A stretch of DNA of 64,000 nucleotides from J054 sp965221985 (GCA_965221985.1 OZ244928.1:868001-932000); one strand, 5' to 3'. Shown: positions 52,618 through 62,347, counted from the stretch's first letter. Notes: generated by a model from the letters alone, not told the origin. Numbers and translations: made by a program.

Positions 52618-53319
52618 CTACGGACGCAGGGCGTAGGTTACTAATTCACCCAGCCGGACAAGAAAATCCATACTCTTGCCTGGATGGAAGTGATTGGCGT
52701 CGCGGCTGCCGATAGCCAGAAAGCCTAGTTCGGAAGATTTACCCAAAGGCAGCAGAGCTACCGAGCCAATTTCCAGATCATTGTCGCCAAACAAAAAACT
52801 TCGTTGTGCGTCTCGAACCGCACCGCAACGGGGTGCGCTGGATTCTAAGAAAGTGCTGAATGGCGCTAGACTTTCCGCATCGCGGTCTAGCGGCCTAAAA
52901 AACTGACTGTCCATCACCCCGTCTAATGACCGGAAAAGAACCAGCACAGAACGGTCAGACTTAAAACTAATTCGCAACTGCTCTTCTAATCGATCAACGG
53001 TTTCGGCAGGGCTGTCGGTATCGAGCAACTCCAAGGCCAGCGAGTGAATTTTCTCTGCCAGCTGATCATTACCTTTAGCGACCTCGACCAGGTCACGCAG
53101 CTTTCGCTCCAATTGCAGATTTCTCTGTCGTAGCACGGCGACTTGTTTTTCAACGAGAGAAACTGCCGGACCGCCAATCTTATGGGGCAGCCGCAAGTTG
53201 CCCAGCAATTTCCCATGACGCTCAAAGAAGTCAGGATGTGCCAGCAAGTAATCGGAAATGGCGTCTTCGGACAGATCCAAGAATTCAGTATCAGATTGAG
53301 TTTGTTTTAGACTACTCAT
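52618..53319 (-). CDS. DUF484 family GAF-like protein
   Basis: 233 residues from ATG 53319, which overlaps the dapF stop as ATGA. The longer frame into dapF is not used. N-terminal SEDAISDYLLAHPDFFERH and a coiled coil (about 50-90) are followed by a GAF-like domain, as in the DUF484 protein found between dapF and xerC in many gammaproteobacteria. Function unknown. Confidence 0.9.
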   Translation of the reverse strand: MSSLKQTQSDTEFLDLSEDAISDYLLAHPDFFERHGKLLGNLRLPHKIGGPAVSLVEKQVAVLRQRNLQLERKLRDLVEVAKGNDQLAEKIHSLALELLDTDSPAETVDRLEEQLRISFKSDRSVLVLFRSLDGVMDSQFFRPLDRDAESLAPFSTFLESSAPRCGAVRDAQRSFLFGDNDLEIGSVALLPLGKSSELGFLAIGSRDANHFHPGKSMDFLVRLGELVTYALRP

Positions 53320-54137
53320 AGTTCGACCGTTCCCTCGAACACGGCAACTGCCTCGCCGTTGAGCCAGACCGGATGCTCCGGTCCTTCCCAGCGGACATTG
53401 ACCGGGCCGCCCGGCATTTCGACACGCACTTTTGCATCTAGCCAACCCGCGCGCTGGCCAACAACAGCCGCGGCGCAGGCACCAGTTCCACAAGCTTGCG
53501 TTTCACCCGAGCCGCGTTCGTAAACCCGTAGCCGAACGAGGTTGCGAGCAAGCACTTGTAGAAAGCCGATGTTAGCACGCTTGGGAAACCGCTCGTGACA
53601 TTCGAGCAAGGGCCCCAAACTGGCTACGGGGGCGAGGTTCACATCGTCAACCCGCAATACCGCATGGGGATTTCCCATGGACACAGCGCCGATTTCAAGC
53701 TGCTCGTCACCGATTTCAATGGGATAGCTGTTTGCCTCGGCATCGGCCCGAAAGGGCAAATCAGCCGGTCGAAAGCTTGGCACACCCATATCGACTGTGA
53801 TGGTTTCATCGCCATGCACTTCGGCGCGCGATACGCCGGTTGCGTGTTCGAGCAGGAATTCGGAGCCACCGCGAATCATGGCAAGGTATCTCGCCACGCA
53901 GCGCGCGCCGTTACCCGACTGCTCCGCTTCGCTGCCATCCTTGTTGAAAATGCGATAGTAAATATCGCCCCTACCGCTGCGTGAAGGCTCCAGCCAAGCC
54001 AGCTGGTCAAAGCCGACACCGGTGCGCCGATCCCCGAGTTCTCGGATTCTTGACTGCGGTGGCAGCGGTTGCCCGGCGGCGGCAACCACCATGAAGTCGT
54101 TGCCAAGACCGTGCATTTTTGTGAATGGGATCGTCAT
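53316..54137 (-). CDS. dapF: Diaminopimelate epimerase
   Basis: 273 residues. Interconverts LL- and meso-diaminopimelate for peptidoglycan and lysine. The two catalytic Cys are in EQSGNGARC (about 72) and TQACGTGAC (about 218). N-terminus FTKMHGLGNDFMVV is typical. First gene of the minus-strand operon that ends with hslU. Confidence 0.96.
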   Translation of the reverse strand: MTIPFTKMHGLGNDFMVVAAAGQPLPPQSRIRELGDRRTGVGFDQLAWLEPSRSGRGDIYYRIFNKDGSEAEQSGNGARCVARYLAMIRGGSEFLLEHATGVSRAEVHGDETITVDMGVPSFRPADLPFRADAEANSYPIEIGDEQLEIGAVSMGNPHAVLRVDDVNLAPVASLGPLLECHERFPKRANIGFLQVLARNLVRLRVYERGSGETQACGTGACAAAVVGQRAGWLDAKVRVEMPGGPVNVRWEGPEHPVWLNGEAVAVFEGTVEL

Positions 54138-54267
54138 GATTCGCGCTGTCGATTCATCGTTGTTAACTATGGCCGCCGCAATCGGGCTTTTGTTCGCTTA
54201 CCGAATGGACTTTTGTTAAATGCCTCGCTAAGTTTAGCCCTTCGCGGCAATGTAAGGGGCAATCTCC

Positions 54268-54909
54268 ATGCGACATATCTTGGTTCTAAACGCCAAGGGC
54301 GGCTGCGGTAAGAGCACCATTGCCACCAATATCGCGAGCTACTTCGCGGCCGAAGAAGAAAAGCGCGTGGCCCTGGTTGATTATGATCCCCAGGCCTCGA
54401 GTCTTGATTGGCTGGAACGCCGGCCAGACGATCGGCCCGAAATCACGGGCGTCGCGGGCTATGAGGATGGCTTCCGTCATTTGCCCAGATCGGCCGATGT
54501 CGCGGTGGTCGACGCGCCCGCGCGTGCCCACGGGCCAGAGCTCACGGATTTGGTTAACCATGCAGAAACGATAGTGGTACCGGTATTGCCATCGACCATC
54601 GATATGCAAGCTGCTGGTAAATTCATCAAAGAGCTGCAAAAAGTCGGCAAAGTGCAGCGAAAAGGGGCCAAAATCGCCGTAGTTGCCAATCGAGTCCGAG
54701 AAAATACCCTGATTTATGAGTCTTTGGATGAATTTCTGGGGAAACTGCGGGTGCCGTATATCGCCACCCTGCGTGAGGCACAGAATTACATCCGTGCCTA
54801 TAGCCGTGGACTCGGCATTTACGAGCTTCCCGAGTATCTCGCCTGGCCAGACTGGGAGCAGTGGGAATCCTTGACCAAGTGGCTGCGGAGTGCCCGCAGC
54901 CAGCCGTAA
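54268..54909 (+). CDS. Orphan ParA/MinD-like ATPase
   Basis: 213 residues. Deviant Walker A KGGCGKST, VDYDPQASSLDW, and VVDAPAR in place of the usual DxP/TP motif. No parB is adjacent, so it is probably not the chromosome partition ParA. Such solo ParA proteins often position other cargo such as chemoreceptor, flagellar or carboxysome complexes. It is divergent from dapF and converges on hemY with a 9-base gap. Confidence 0.8.
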   Translation: MRHILVLNAKGGCGKSTIATNIASYFAAEEEKRVALVDYDPQASSLDWLERRPDDRPEITGVAGYEDGFRHLPRSADVAVVDAPARAHGPELTDLVNHAETIVVPVLPSTIDMQAAGKFIKELQKVGKVQRKGAKIAVVANRVRENTLIYESLDEFLGKLRVPYIATLREAQNYIRAYSRGLGIYELPEYLAWPDWEQWESLTKWLRSARSQP

Positions 54910-54918
54910 GCCGCGCGC

Positions 54919-56130
54919 TTATTCCGTTGGGGCAGGGTCGGCGGTGAGCCGGGGTACCTCGGGGTCGCCTGAGTATCCGAGGGTTAGACCTTTGCGAAAG
55001 GCATCCGTTGCTGCATCAGACTCACCCAGCTGCATCATGAGTTGGCCTAGCACGTTATAGCTGACCGGACTCGGCCGCACGGCCAAACTCGATTCGAGAT
55101 AGCTGCGGGCCTTGCCCCATAGCTGGTTGCGCAAACAGGCACGGCCCGCCGCCAGTAGCAGGGTCGGGTCTTCTGGCCGGCTGCGCAGCCAGGTTTCAAG
55201 CTGTGCCAATTGTCGCGACGCATTGGGCAATTCGAGTTCGCCGAACATTTCGACCAAGTCTTCGTTCCAGTCATTCTTTAGCGTGCGCCGAATTTCTTTC
55301 TCGGCTTCATCAAGATCCTGCACGCGCGCCAAGGCTCGAATTCGCGCACTCACCAATGTGGGCTGTTTGCGTAACGGCCGGGGCAGGCTTTGCCAATAGG
55401 CATCTATGGCAGCGCGATCGGTGGTGGTGCTTGCCAGCAAACCTGCGATGCTGTCCATGGTCCAGGTTTCGATTTGGCTGCGCTCGATGCTGGGTAACTT
55501 GCGTAGCTTGGGCAGCAGATCGGCCAAGGCCTGCCAGTTTTGTTCGCTGTGGCGCAGACTCGCCAGCAGGCGCAAGGCTTGCGGGTGGCGAGCTTCGGTT
55601 TCGAGAACGCGATTTAAACTCGCTAAAGCTTGCTCGCGTTCACCATCATCCAACTGCAGCTCTGCTTGAGTGAGCAATACCGCGTTAGCTGCCTTTTCAT
55701 CTTGCTCATAGGCCATTCGCAGCCAACTATCGCGGCGCTCTCTATCGCCCTGCATGTGGGCCGCGCGGGCCGCCGCCAAGTAGTTGAGCAGCGGCGCTGA
55801 GCTGTTGGGAGCGGATTTGGTTAGCAAGCGCTCACCCTTAGCAAGATTTCCGGCGGATAGCGCGATGAGTCCATCGGTGGCGCGCTTTCCGGCGCGCTGT
55901 TCGCGCCACTTGCCAGCGGCTTCGCCCAGTTGCCGCGGCGCTCGCCAGACGCGGGTGAGTAGACGGGCGGCTAGATAAATGAGTATGAGTAAGAAGGCCA
56001 GGATGGGGATGGACATTTCTACGGCATAGCCGCGGAAATTCAGTAAAACGTAGCCATTGTCCTCCAGCAGAAAGTGGGCTGCTACGGAGCCCACGGCCAA
56101 GGCCAACAGAACGAATAAACCGAACTTCAT
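54919..56130 (-). CDS. hemY: HemY, TPR membrane protein of the hem operon
   Basis: 403 residues with two N-terminal membrane helices (about 1-20 and 38-60) and TPR-like helical repeats facing the periplasm. VAAHFLLEDNGYVLLNFRGYAVEMS matches the HemY_N domain in pieces (first 20: VAAHFLLEDNGYVLLNFRGY). Involved in haem synthesis in an unclear way. It overlaps hemX by 4 bases. Confidence 0.88.
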   Translation of the reverse strand: MKFGLFVLLALAVGSVAAHFLLEDNGYVLLNFRGYAVEMSIPILAFLLILIYLAARLLTRVWRAPRQLGEAAGKWREQRAGKRATDGLIALSAGNLAKGERLLTKSAPNSSAPLLNYLAAARAAHMQGDRERRDSWLRMAYEQDEKAANAVLLTQAELQLDDGEREQALASLNRVLETEARHPQALRLLASLRHSEQNWQALADLLPKLRKLPSIERSQIETWTMDSIAGLLASTTTDRAAIDAYWQSLPRPLRKQPTLVSARIRALARVQDLDEAEKEIRRTLKNDWNEDLVEMFGELELPNASRQLAQLETWLRSRPEDPTLLLAAGRACLRNQLWGKARSYLESSLAVRPSPVSYNVLGQLMMQLGESDAATDAFRKGLTLGYSGDPEVPRLTADPAPTE

Positions 56131-57260
56131 GGATTCGCGCTATCCGAGCCGAGCTTTAGTAATAGATTTAACGACGCGGAGATATCGGGTAAGGCTTCCG
56201 GCATTTTTGCCTCAGCCAGTTCCAATAGTTGTTCTCGCGTGGCTTGCACGGTCTGAGCGTCGGGGTCGAAATGCCGCTGCAATCTTTCGGTTACGCCAGC
56301 TAGGGCATCCCGATAGACATTGCGGTCGCCTCGTATGAGCGCCAAGCGTGCGATATCCAATTCAGTTTCCATTCCTCGCCGCAACAAAGATTCTTCGGCC
56401 TCAGTGCGCAATGGAATAATCGTTTCATCCGTGCGTTTCACGCGAATCACGCTAAGCAGCGCGGTTTTTGTTGATTCCAGAGCTCGCGTCCAGCCGCTAG
56501 TCTCGTTCTTTTCGCCCGTCTGTTGTGCATAGCTTTCAGGGGTTTGTCGAGACAATGGAAGACTTTCCAGTGAACGGGCCAGACTGCCCAAGCGCAGGGC
56601 GATACCTTCGGCGTCCGGACGCGGCACCGCGCGCAGTGCGGTTATTTCATCGGCCAGCACGCTACGCACGCGGGTCAGGCCCGGGTCCCCGATATCACGC
56701 AATTTTTCATCCGCCAATTCCAGGGCCCTGAGCGCGACGTCTACGTTTCTGGCCAGGCCCAATTGAGCGTTGGCGATACGCAGGTAGTACTCAGCCTCGG
56801 CGAGTAACCAGGCGGAACGGGCTTGATCCGCAACGCCCGGCACATTCTCAAGCGCACGTTCGAGGCGGCCGACCCGCAGGGGTAGCTCATCAAGCCGGCG
56901 CCCCTGGCTATCGACCTGCCCGAATAAGCCCGCGAGATCTTCCGTCTGACTGGCTCCTGTATCCAACAGCTCGGTGACCTTGTCTTGGAGCTGTGACAAT
57001 TCCTTGTCGCGCTCCCGGAGATTTACGGTCAGTTGCTCGACTTCGGCATTGGTTGCGGCTTGTTTGCGTTGTTCCTGCCACAAGTAACCAGCGCCAGCGG
57101 CCGCCAGCAATGCCACCAGCAGCGCGAACCAGCCGACCGCGGAAGACTTCGTTGGAGATGCTGCCGTGCCGTTCGCCGCCGTTGACTCGTCATTGTTCGG
57201 CGCAGGGTCTGCATCGGCCGCCAAGTCCTTGGAGTCGTCTGGGTCTAGTTGCTCATTCAT
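56127..57260 (-). CDS. hemX: HemX-like membrane protein
   Basis: 377 residues. Acidic low-complexity N-terminus in the cytoplasm, one membrane helix (about 42-61), coiled coil (about 65-125) and a helical domain. PGVADQARSAWLLAEAEYYL and ARLALIRGD mark the HemX family, often named uroporphyrinogen-III methyltransferase although this part lacks the methyltransferase fold. The next gene upstream is algR, not hemD. Confidence 0.85.
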   Translation of the reverse strand: MNEQLDPDDSKDLAADADPAPNNDESTAANGTAASPTKSSAVGWFALLVALLAAAGAGYLWQEQRKQAATNAEVEQLTVNLRERDKELSQLQDKVTELLDTGASQTEDLAGLFGQVDSQGRRLDELPLRVGRLERALENVPGVADQARSAWLLAEAEYYLRIANAQLGLARNVDVALRALELADEKLRDIGDPGLTRVRSVLADEITALRAVPRPDAEGIALRLGSLARSLESLPLSRQTPESYAQQTGEKNETSGWTRALESTKTALLSVIRVKRTDETIIPLRTEAEESLLRRGMETELDIARLALIRGDRNVYRDALAGVTERLQRHFDPDAQTVQATREQLLELAEAKMPEALPDISASLNLLLKLGSDSANP

Positions 57261-57329
57261 GGGCTTCAGCGCACTAGTGAATCAGAGCGTTATTGTGCCA
57301 GCGAACGCCGACCACCGCGAGAAACTCCT

Positions 57330-58076
57330 TTAGCTGCGGCTCCGTAGGGCGAGTTTTAGGTCTGTGACGTGGCGGCGGCTCACGGGCAGCGGGGTGTCCA
57401 CGCCCTTCAAAAACAGTTCATATTGCCCGGAAGAATTGCGCGTCATGCGTTCCAGGTATGCGGTTGATACCAGGGCGCTGCGATGAATGCGAATAAAACG
57501 ATCGCGAAATTCCTCAGTAAGATCTTTCAAAGTTTCATCCAGCAAATCCTCGCCGTTCAAATGATGAACCGTGACGTATTTTTGGTCTGCTTTAAAAAAC
57601 TTAACCTCTTCTATGGGAATGAGTTGCAGACCCGCTGCCTTGCGCACGCATAAATTGCGGCGGCTCTGCAGGTTGGCGGGTGATCCGGCCAGGGCTGAGG
57701 CTTGGGGCCTTGTTAGTCGTGCTGCCTGCCCGAGGGCCCGTACCAGGCGTTCGCGTCGCACCGGTTTGAGTAAATAGCCCACTGCTTGTGCATCGAAGGC
57801 GTCCATGGCGTAGCTGTCAAACGCCGTAGTAAAAATCACGGCGGGCGAATTCTCTAGCCCGGAAAGATGCCGTGCCGCTTCAATTCCGTCCATTTCGGGC
57901 ATACGAATATCGAGCAACAAGACGTCCGGTCGCAGTTCTTCCGAAAGTTCCACGGCTTCTCCGCCGTGGCGTGCTTCGCCAACGACATCGCAATCACCCA
58001 GCTCTTCTAACATGCGGCGCAAGCGCATGCGCGCCGGCGCTTCATCGTCGGCAATTAGTACTCGAGTCATGCTCAT
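57330..58076 (-). CDS. algR: AlgR/LytR-type response regulator
   Basis: 248 residues (ATG 58076, or 58070). Receiver domain with phospho-acceptor Asp in LLLDIRMP, DDE cluster and Lys (LLKPVRR), then a LytTR DNA-binding domain (about 145-245, with FIRIHRSALVSTAYLE). Acts with the AlgZ-like sensor encoded 32 bases upstream. AlgR homologues control type IV pili and alginate in Pseudomonas; the target here is not known. Confidence 0.9.
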   Translation of the reverse strand: MSMTRVLIADDEAPARMRLRRMLEELGDCDVVGEARHGGEAVELSEELRPDVLLLDIRMPEMDGIEAARHLSGLENSPAVIFTTAFDSYAMDAFDAQAVGYLLKPVRRERLVRALGQAARLTRPQASALAGSPANLQSRRNLCVRKAAGLQLIPIEEVKFFKADQKYVTVHHLNGEDLLDETLKDLTEEFRDRFIRIHRSALVSTAYLERMTRNSSGQYELFLKGVDTPLPVSRRHVTDLKLALRSRS

Positions 58077-58108
58077 GGTGTGAATGATAGCGAAAGCTAT
58101 TGCTTAGG

Positions 58109-59170
58109 CTACTCCTTATAGGGAAATGCCAAGCTGGCTTCGTAATGCGTCTTGTCGATGGCCGTGGACAGACGCGCGCGCGGGCCAAATGCCAGTTCCA
58201 GTCGTTCGCGAATATTCTGCACGGCAATTTGGTTGCCGGCTGATGATCGTCGTTCACCCGTGGGTAGGGGGTTGCGAACGGATAAGTACACCATTTCTCC
58301 TTTGCGGCGGCCTTCTACTTCAATAGTGGCAGGTTCTGCCAAGGGTTCTACGCCGTGGTAAATCGCGTTCTCCAGCAGCGGTTGGAGAGTGAGGCTGGGA
58401 ATTTTTGCCTGCTTGGGTAAGTCAGCAACTTGCCATTGGACCTTCAATCGTTCGCCCAGACGTTTTTCCTCCATGCGTTGATAAACCCGCGTAATCTCGA
58501 GTTCCTCGTCCAGACGCACCATTTCTTGTCCATCGTGCAAAGACGCACGAAATAAATCGGCAAGATCTTCAACAGCCGCTTCTGCGGCAGCCGGATTGCT
58601 GCGAGTTAAGTCGGCGATGGTATTCATGCTGTTAAATAAGAAGTGCGGACGTATTCGGGCCTGCAATGCCAGAATGCGGCTTTCGGCTTGGCGTTCGACG
58701 TTATGTCGCCATTGGTGGGCAACATAAAAGTAACGCAGCATTAGGGTGCTGACTAATAAGCCCAAGGCAAGATTACGGGTTAAAAATAAGCTGTGGTGAT
58801 TCGGAAACCAGGCGGGTGCGACGGCAGCACCGTAGGCTTCGCCCAGCCAAAATATGGCTTCGGACACAACGGCGATAACCGCCAAAATAATGAGAATCGT
58901 GGCAACCGTGGCTGTACTGGTATCCAAGCGCGCCAAGCGGGAGCGTAGTCCACAGAGCACCGCGGCGATGGATAAGGACATCCAGAGCATCAGCAAAGAC
59001 GTGCGCGCCAGATCAGAAAAGAATTGTTCCCAGGCGGGTTGGCGGGCTAGCGTGACGCCAATGGCGACTAACTCCGTGGTCAGCACCACGCTCAGCGCGG
59101 CCGTCGGCGCGCAGAGGTCAGGCAGGTAAAAATTGTCCTGCGGTGGGGGGTTGGCGGTGTTGTTTGTCAC
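58109..59170 (-). CDS. algZ: AlgZ/LytS-like sensor histidine kinase
   Basis: 353 residues. Four or more membrane helices (about 25-160) and a His_kinase domain with the phospho-acceptor motif IRPHFLFNSMNT, then an ATPase domain whose N box reads LLENAIYHGVEP. Pairs with the LytTR regulator downstream. As in other members the catalytic domain is short. Confidence 0.9.
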   Translation of the reverse strand: MTNNTANPPPQDNFYLPDLCAPTAALSVVLTTELVAIGVTLARQPAWEQFFSDLARTSLLMLWMSLSIAAVLCGLRSRLARLDTSTATVATILIILAVIAVVSEAIFWLGEAYGAAVAPAWFPNHHSLFLTRNLALGLLVSTLMLRYFYVAHQWRHNVERQAESRILALQARIRPHFLFNSMNTIADLTRSNPAAAEAAVEDLADLFRASLHDGQEMVRLDEELEITRVYQRMEEKRLGERLKVQWQVADLPKQAKIPSLTLQPLLENAIYHGVEPLAEPATIEVEGRRKGEMVYLSVRNPLPTGERRSSAGNQIAVQNIRERLELAFGPRARLSTAIDKTHYEASLAFPYKE

Positions 59171-59197
59171 CGCTGGTCAGTGGCTCTACGCTGGCGG

Positions 59198-59668
59198 CTA
59201 GTCACACCATTGTTCAACGGATTTTTGCGCGTTGGTACGGGCAGAATCCATTTCTTCATCGCTCAAATACTCGCGCTCGCCATCGGCATTTGGTCGATAT
59301 AAACGGTGGGCAGTTGTATAGGAAGTGAGGCGCTCGCGCGCTTTTTCGCAGCTGCTGGCGCGCTCGGCTAGATTCTTAGCACGTTGCTGAGCGGTTTCAT
59401 CATCTTCGTCCTGAGCTGAGTTGCGGCGCTCCAGGGCGTCGGCCCGGTTTTCCTGGGCTTGTTCCACGCGCGCTTGGACGTTAGCGGCATCGGTGCGTTT
59501 TGAGCGAATACCGGTATACGTCACCCGTTCGCCGGCGGGTGGACGGTCCGTGTAGTGGGGCACGCCGTCGGCGTCAGTCCAGGTGTAGACATCGACATCA
59601 TTGGCCATGGACGCACTGGCGAGCAGTGTGAGGCCCAGGGCAGAAAAAAGTACGACTTTCAGTTTCAT
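59198..59668 (-). CDS. DUF4124-domain periplasmic protein
   Basis: 156 residues from ATG 59668. Signal peptide about 1-21 (cut after SMA). DUF4124 motif VYTWTDADGVPHYTDRPP follows at once, then a charged coiled-coil region (about 60-115) and two Cys (SSCEKAR and EQWCD). Common in gammaproteobacteria; function unknown. Confidence 0.85.
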   Translation of the reverse strand: MKLKVVLFSALGLTLLASASMANDVDVYTWTDADGVPHYTDRPPAGERVTYTGIRSKRTDAANVQARVEQAQENRADALERRNSAQDEDDETAQQRAKNLAERASSCEKARERLTSYTTAHRLYRPNADGEREYLSDEEMDSARTNAQKSVEQWCD

Positions 59669-59874
59669 GGATGCGCTCTCCTGGCCGATCATCCCGCAGA
59701 GCCGGCCTTGACCGCACTATTATGCAAGCGGGCGGCCCACGCGGCGATGATACGGGTCACGAACCGGGCCATTGGTCCTATTGTCGGCCATCACCAGATT
59801 ATGTCCAGTAGCTCCGAATACCCCGCCAGCCGGGGCCTAGGGGCATTACCCTACGTGGCAGCGCCCGTGGGTGC

Positions 59875-61128
59875 TTACTCTGGTGCCTGGGTAAATTCCG
59901 GATAGGCCTCCATGCCGCATTCGCTCATATCCACGCCCTCGTATTCCTGCTCTTCCGATACGCGCAGTCCCAGGATCATTTTCAGCAAGAACCACACCAG
60001 CGCGCTGGTGCCAAATACCCAGATGAAAATGATAGCGATTCCCGAGAGCTGGCTGATTAGAGACGAGTCCGGGTTGGATAAGCAGACTGCCAGTAGGCCC
60101 CATACCCCGACGACGCCGTGTACGGAAATTGCCCCCACGGGATCGTCAATCTTGCCCCAGCGATCCATGAAAATAATTGAAGGCACCACCAATAACCCGC
60201 CCACCACGCCGATGGTGGAGGCGAGCAAGGGCGTTGGCGTCAATGGTTCGGCCGTGATGGCCACCAAGCCGGCCAATGCGCCGTTCAATGCCATGGTTAG
60301 ATCAGCTTTGCCAAACCACAGCCGCGCCAGTAGTAGAGCGCCGATCAATCCGCCGGCGGCCGCCATGTTCGTGTTGACGAAGACCAGCGCTACTGCATTG
60401 GCTTCGCCTACATCCGAGACCTTGAGTTCTGAACCACCATTAAAGCCAAACCATCCCAACCAGAGAATCAGCGTGCCTAGGGTCGCCAGGGGCAGGTTGC
60501 TGCCCGGGATGGCGAAGACTTGGCCCTGCGGGCCGTACTTGCCCTTGCGCGGGCCCAACAACAACACCCCAGCCAGGGCCGCGGCCGCGCCACACATATG
60601 TACTGTGCCGGAGCCGGCGAAATCCAGAAAACCCAAATTGGTTTTTAGAAAGCCGCCGCCCCAATTCCAAAATCCTTGTATGGGATAAATGAAGCCCGTG
60701 AGAATGATGGCGAACGCAAAAAACGACCACAGCTTCATGCGTTCCGCAACCGCGCCCGACACGATGGACATGGCGGTGGCAACGAAGACGACTTGAAAAA
60801 AGAAATCAGCAAGATTTGAGTAGTAAGCATCGCCGGCCATAACCGATTCCACGCTATTGTCGTCGGCGCCTAGCGAGCTGATGCCCGGAAGGATGCCACC
60901 TTCGAAACCGTCTCCCGGATACATAATTCCATAGCCGCAGAGCATGTACATGACGCAGGCGATGGCATAGAGCCCGACATTTTTGGTCAAAATTTCTGTG
61001 GTGTTCTTTGCACGGACTAAGCCGGCTTCCAGCATGGTAAAACCGGCGGCCATCCACATGACGAGGGCGCCGCAGACTAAAAAATAAAATGTATCTAGTG
61101 CGTAGCTGAGTTCGGTAATCTGATTCAT
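59875..61128 (-). CDS. amtB: Ammonium transporter AmtB
   Basis: 417 residues, eleven helices. Conducts ammonium across the inner membrane. MLEAGLVRAKNTTEILTKN, DFAGSGTVHMCGAAAALAG (first conserved His) and VHGVVGVWGLLAV (second His) are visible. There is no long signal peptide, unlike E. coli AmtB. It lies 24 bases after glnK, the usual glnK-amtB pair. Confidence 0.95.
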   Translation of the reverse strand: MNQITELSYALDTFYFLVCGALVMWMAAGFTMLEAGLVRAKNTTEILTKNVGLYAIACVMYMLCGYGIMYPGDGFEGGILPGISSLGADDNSVESVMAGDAYYSNLADFFFQVVFVATAMSIVSGAVAERMKLWSFFAFAIILTGFIYPIQGFWNWGGGFLKTNLGFLDFAGSGTVHMCGAAAALAGVLLLGPRKGKYGPQGQVFAIPGSNLPLATLGTLILWLGWFGFNGGSELKVSDVGEANAVALVFVNTNMAAAGGLIGALLLARLWFGKADLTMALNGALAGLVAITAEPLTPTPLLASTIGVVGGLLVVPSIIFMDRWGKIDDPVGAISVHGVVGVWGLLAVCLSNPDSSLISQLSGIAIIFIWVFGTSALVWFLLKMILGLRVSEEQEYEGVDMSECGMEAYPEFTQAPE

Positions 61129-61152
61129 CTTTCTCTCCTTGGCCTGGCGCGT

Positions 61153-61491
61153 CTAGACCGCATCGGCACCGGTTTCGCCGGTACGAATTCGAATTACTTC
61201 ACTGAGATCGGTGACAAAAATCTTGCCGTCACCGATCTTGCCCGTGCGCGCGATATTGACGATGGCTTCCACAACTCGTTCGGCAATGTCGTCGTCCACG
61301 GCCAATTCGAGCTTCGTCTTGGGTAAGAAATCAACCACATACTCCGCGCCCCGATAAAGTTCGGTATGGCCTCTTTGGCGGCCAAAGCCCTTAACTTCGG
61401 TAACGGTAATGCCGGCAATGCCAATGTCGGCTACGGCCTGGCGCACATCATCGAGCTTGAAGGGTTTGATAATGGCAGTAATCAGTTTCAT
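61153..61491 (-). CDS. glnK: PII signalling protein GlnK
   Basis: 112 residues. Trimeric sensor of glutamine, 2-oxoglutarate and ATP that blocks AmtB. T-loop with the uridylylated Tyr in ELYRGAEYVVDFLPK and the C-terminal signature IRIRTGETGADAV are intact. It is second in torF-glnK-amtB, so it is named glnK rather than glnB. Confidence 0.93.
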   Translation of the reverse strand: MKLITAIIKPFKLDDVRQAVADIGIAGITVTEVKGFGRQRGHTELYRGAEYVVDFLPKTKLELAVDDDIAERVVEAIVNIARTGKIGDGKIFVTDLSEVIRIRTGETGADAV

Positions 61492-61533
61492 GCCTGAAGT
61501 TCTCCTTAGCTTTGTGCGAGGACTTTGCTGGTT

Positions 61534-62199
61534 CTAGTTGCTGTAGATCGCAAAGTTGCGGGACAGACTGAAAACAATATTGGTGTCGTCTTGGCCACCT
61601 AATAGATCGTCTGTGCTATGAATGATGGCGATCTGATAGTCGAAGATATGTGTATCTTGGACCGCCAATGCATCGCGGTAGCCCACTTCATAGTATTCGC
61701 CGTTGAAGTCATCTTCGAAGAAGCCGACGGTGCCATAGAACTGTTTCAGCTCGCCCGTGAACGCGTAAAATTGATAGTCGAGCCTTGGCCCCGTGAAGTT
61801 TTCATATCGGCCGATGGCCGCGTCCAATGAGAACCACTGCCAGCCGGCGCTGAGGTTCATTTCCAGATAGTCATCATCGAAATCATCGGTGTAGGTATAA
61901 AAAGTAGCGCCGACACCGAGTTCCACCTCGCCGAGCTTGAAGCCATAGCCGGCATAGAAATCAACTTCCAAGCCATCATTGGTGCTGGAATCGCCGTCAT
62001 CCACGGTGGACCCCCAAGTCCCGAGATAAAAGCCCGAGGATTCCAGGTCCAGCCCGGCCTGGGCCGCCGCTTTGCCATCGGATTGAGGAATGCCGCGGAA
62101 AATGTATTCTGAATTGATGCCGGCATTGGCGGTCACATCTGCTGCCTCGCCTGGTATCGCTGCAAAGAGTAAGCTGCCGACTAATATGAGTTTGCGCAT
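61534..62199 (-). CDS. TorF-family putative porin
   Basis: 221 residues, signal peptide about 1-20 (AIPGEA cut). The rest is amphipathic beta strands. ANAGINSEYIFRGIPQSDGK is the hallmark N-terminus of the TorF/CHP02001 outer-membrane barrels, which are often encoded next to glnK-amtB. Probably an outer-membrane channel produced under nitrogen limitation. It ends 42 bases before glnK. Confidence 0.88.
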   Translation of the reverse strand: MRKLILVGSLLFAAIPGEAADVTANAGINSEYIFRGIPQSDGKAAAQAGLDLESSGFYLGTWGSTVDDGDSSTNDGLEVDFYAGYGFKLGEVELGVGATFYTYTDDFDDDYLEMNLSAGWQWFSLDAAIGRYENFTGPRLDYQFYAFTGELKQFYGTVGFFEDDFNGEYYEVGYRDALAVQDTHIFDYQIAIIHSTDDLLGGQDDTNIVFSLSRNFAIYSN

Positions 62200-62270
62200 G
62201 AAAGCTTCCTAAATGTTCGTTGCCATTGCGTGATGCGAATGCCAACATTCCTGGCCACGGAGTTAACAAA

Positions 62271-62285
62271 GCAGGTTTCGTGCCA
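62271..62285 (-). promoter_or_regulatory. Sigma-54 promoter of torF-glnK-amtB
   Basis: On the minus strand TGGCACGAAACCTGC gives GG-N10-GC and matches the consensus TGGCACG-N4-TTGC except for C in place of the first T of TTGC. It lies 72 bases before the torF start. Such promoters need an enhancer-binding protein such as NtrC. Confidence 0.8.
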
Positions 62286-62347
62286 ACTTTATCGGGACGC
62301 AAGACGCAGGCGTTTAGGTGGAATAGGGTGAGTATGCAGCGCAAGAT

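Noticed and set aside
59912..60688. 258-codon plus-strand frame opposite amtB
   Set aside because: Pro/Ser/Thr-rich complement of the AmtB helices; AmtB motifs on the other strand are complete.
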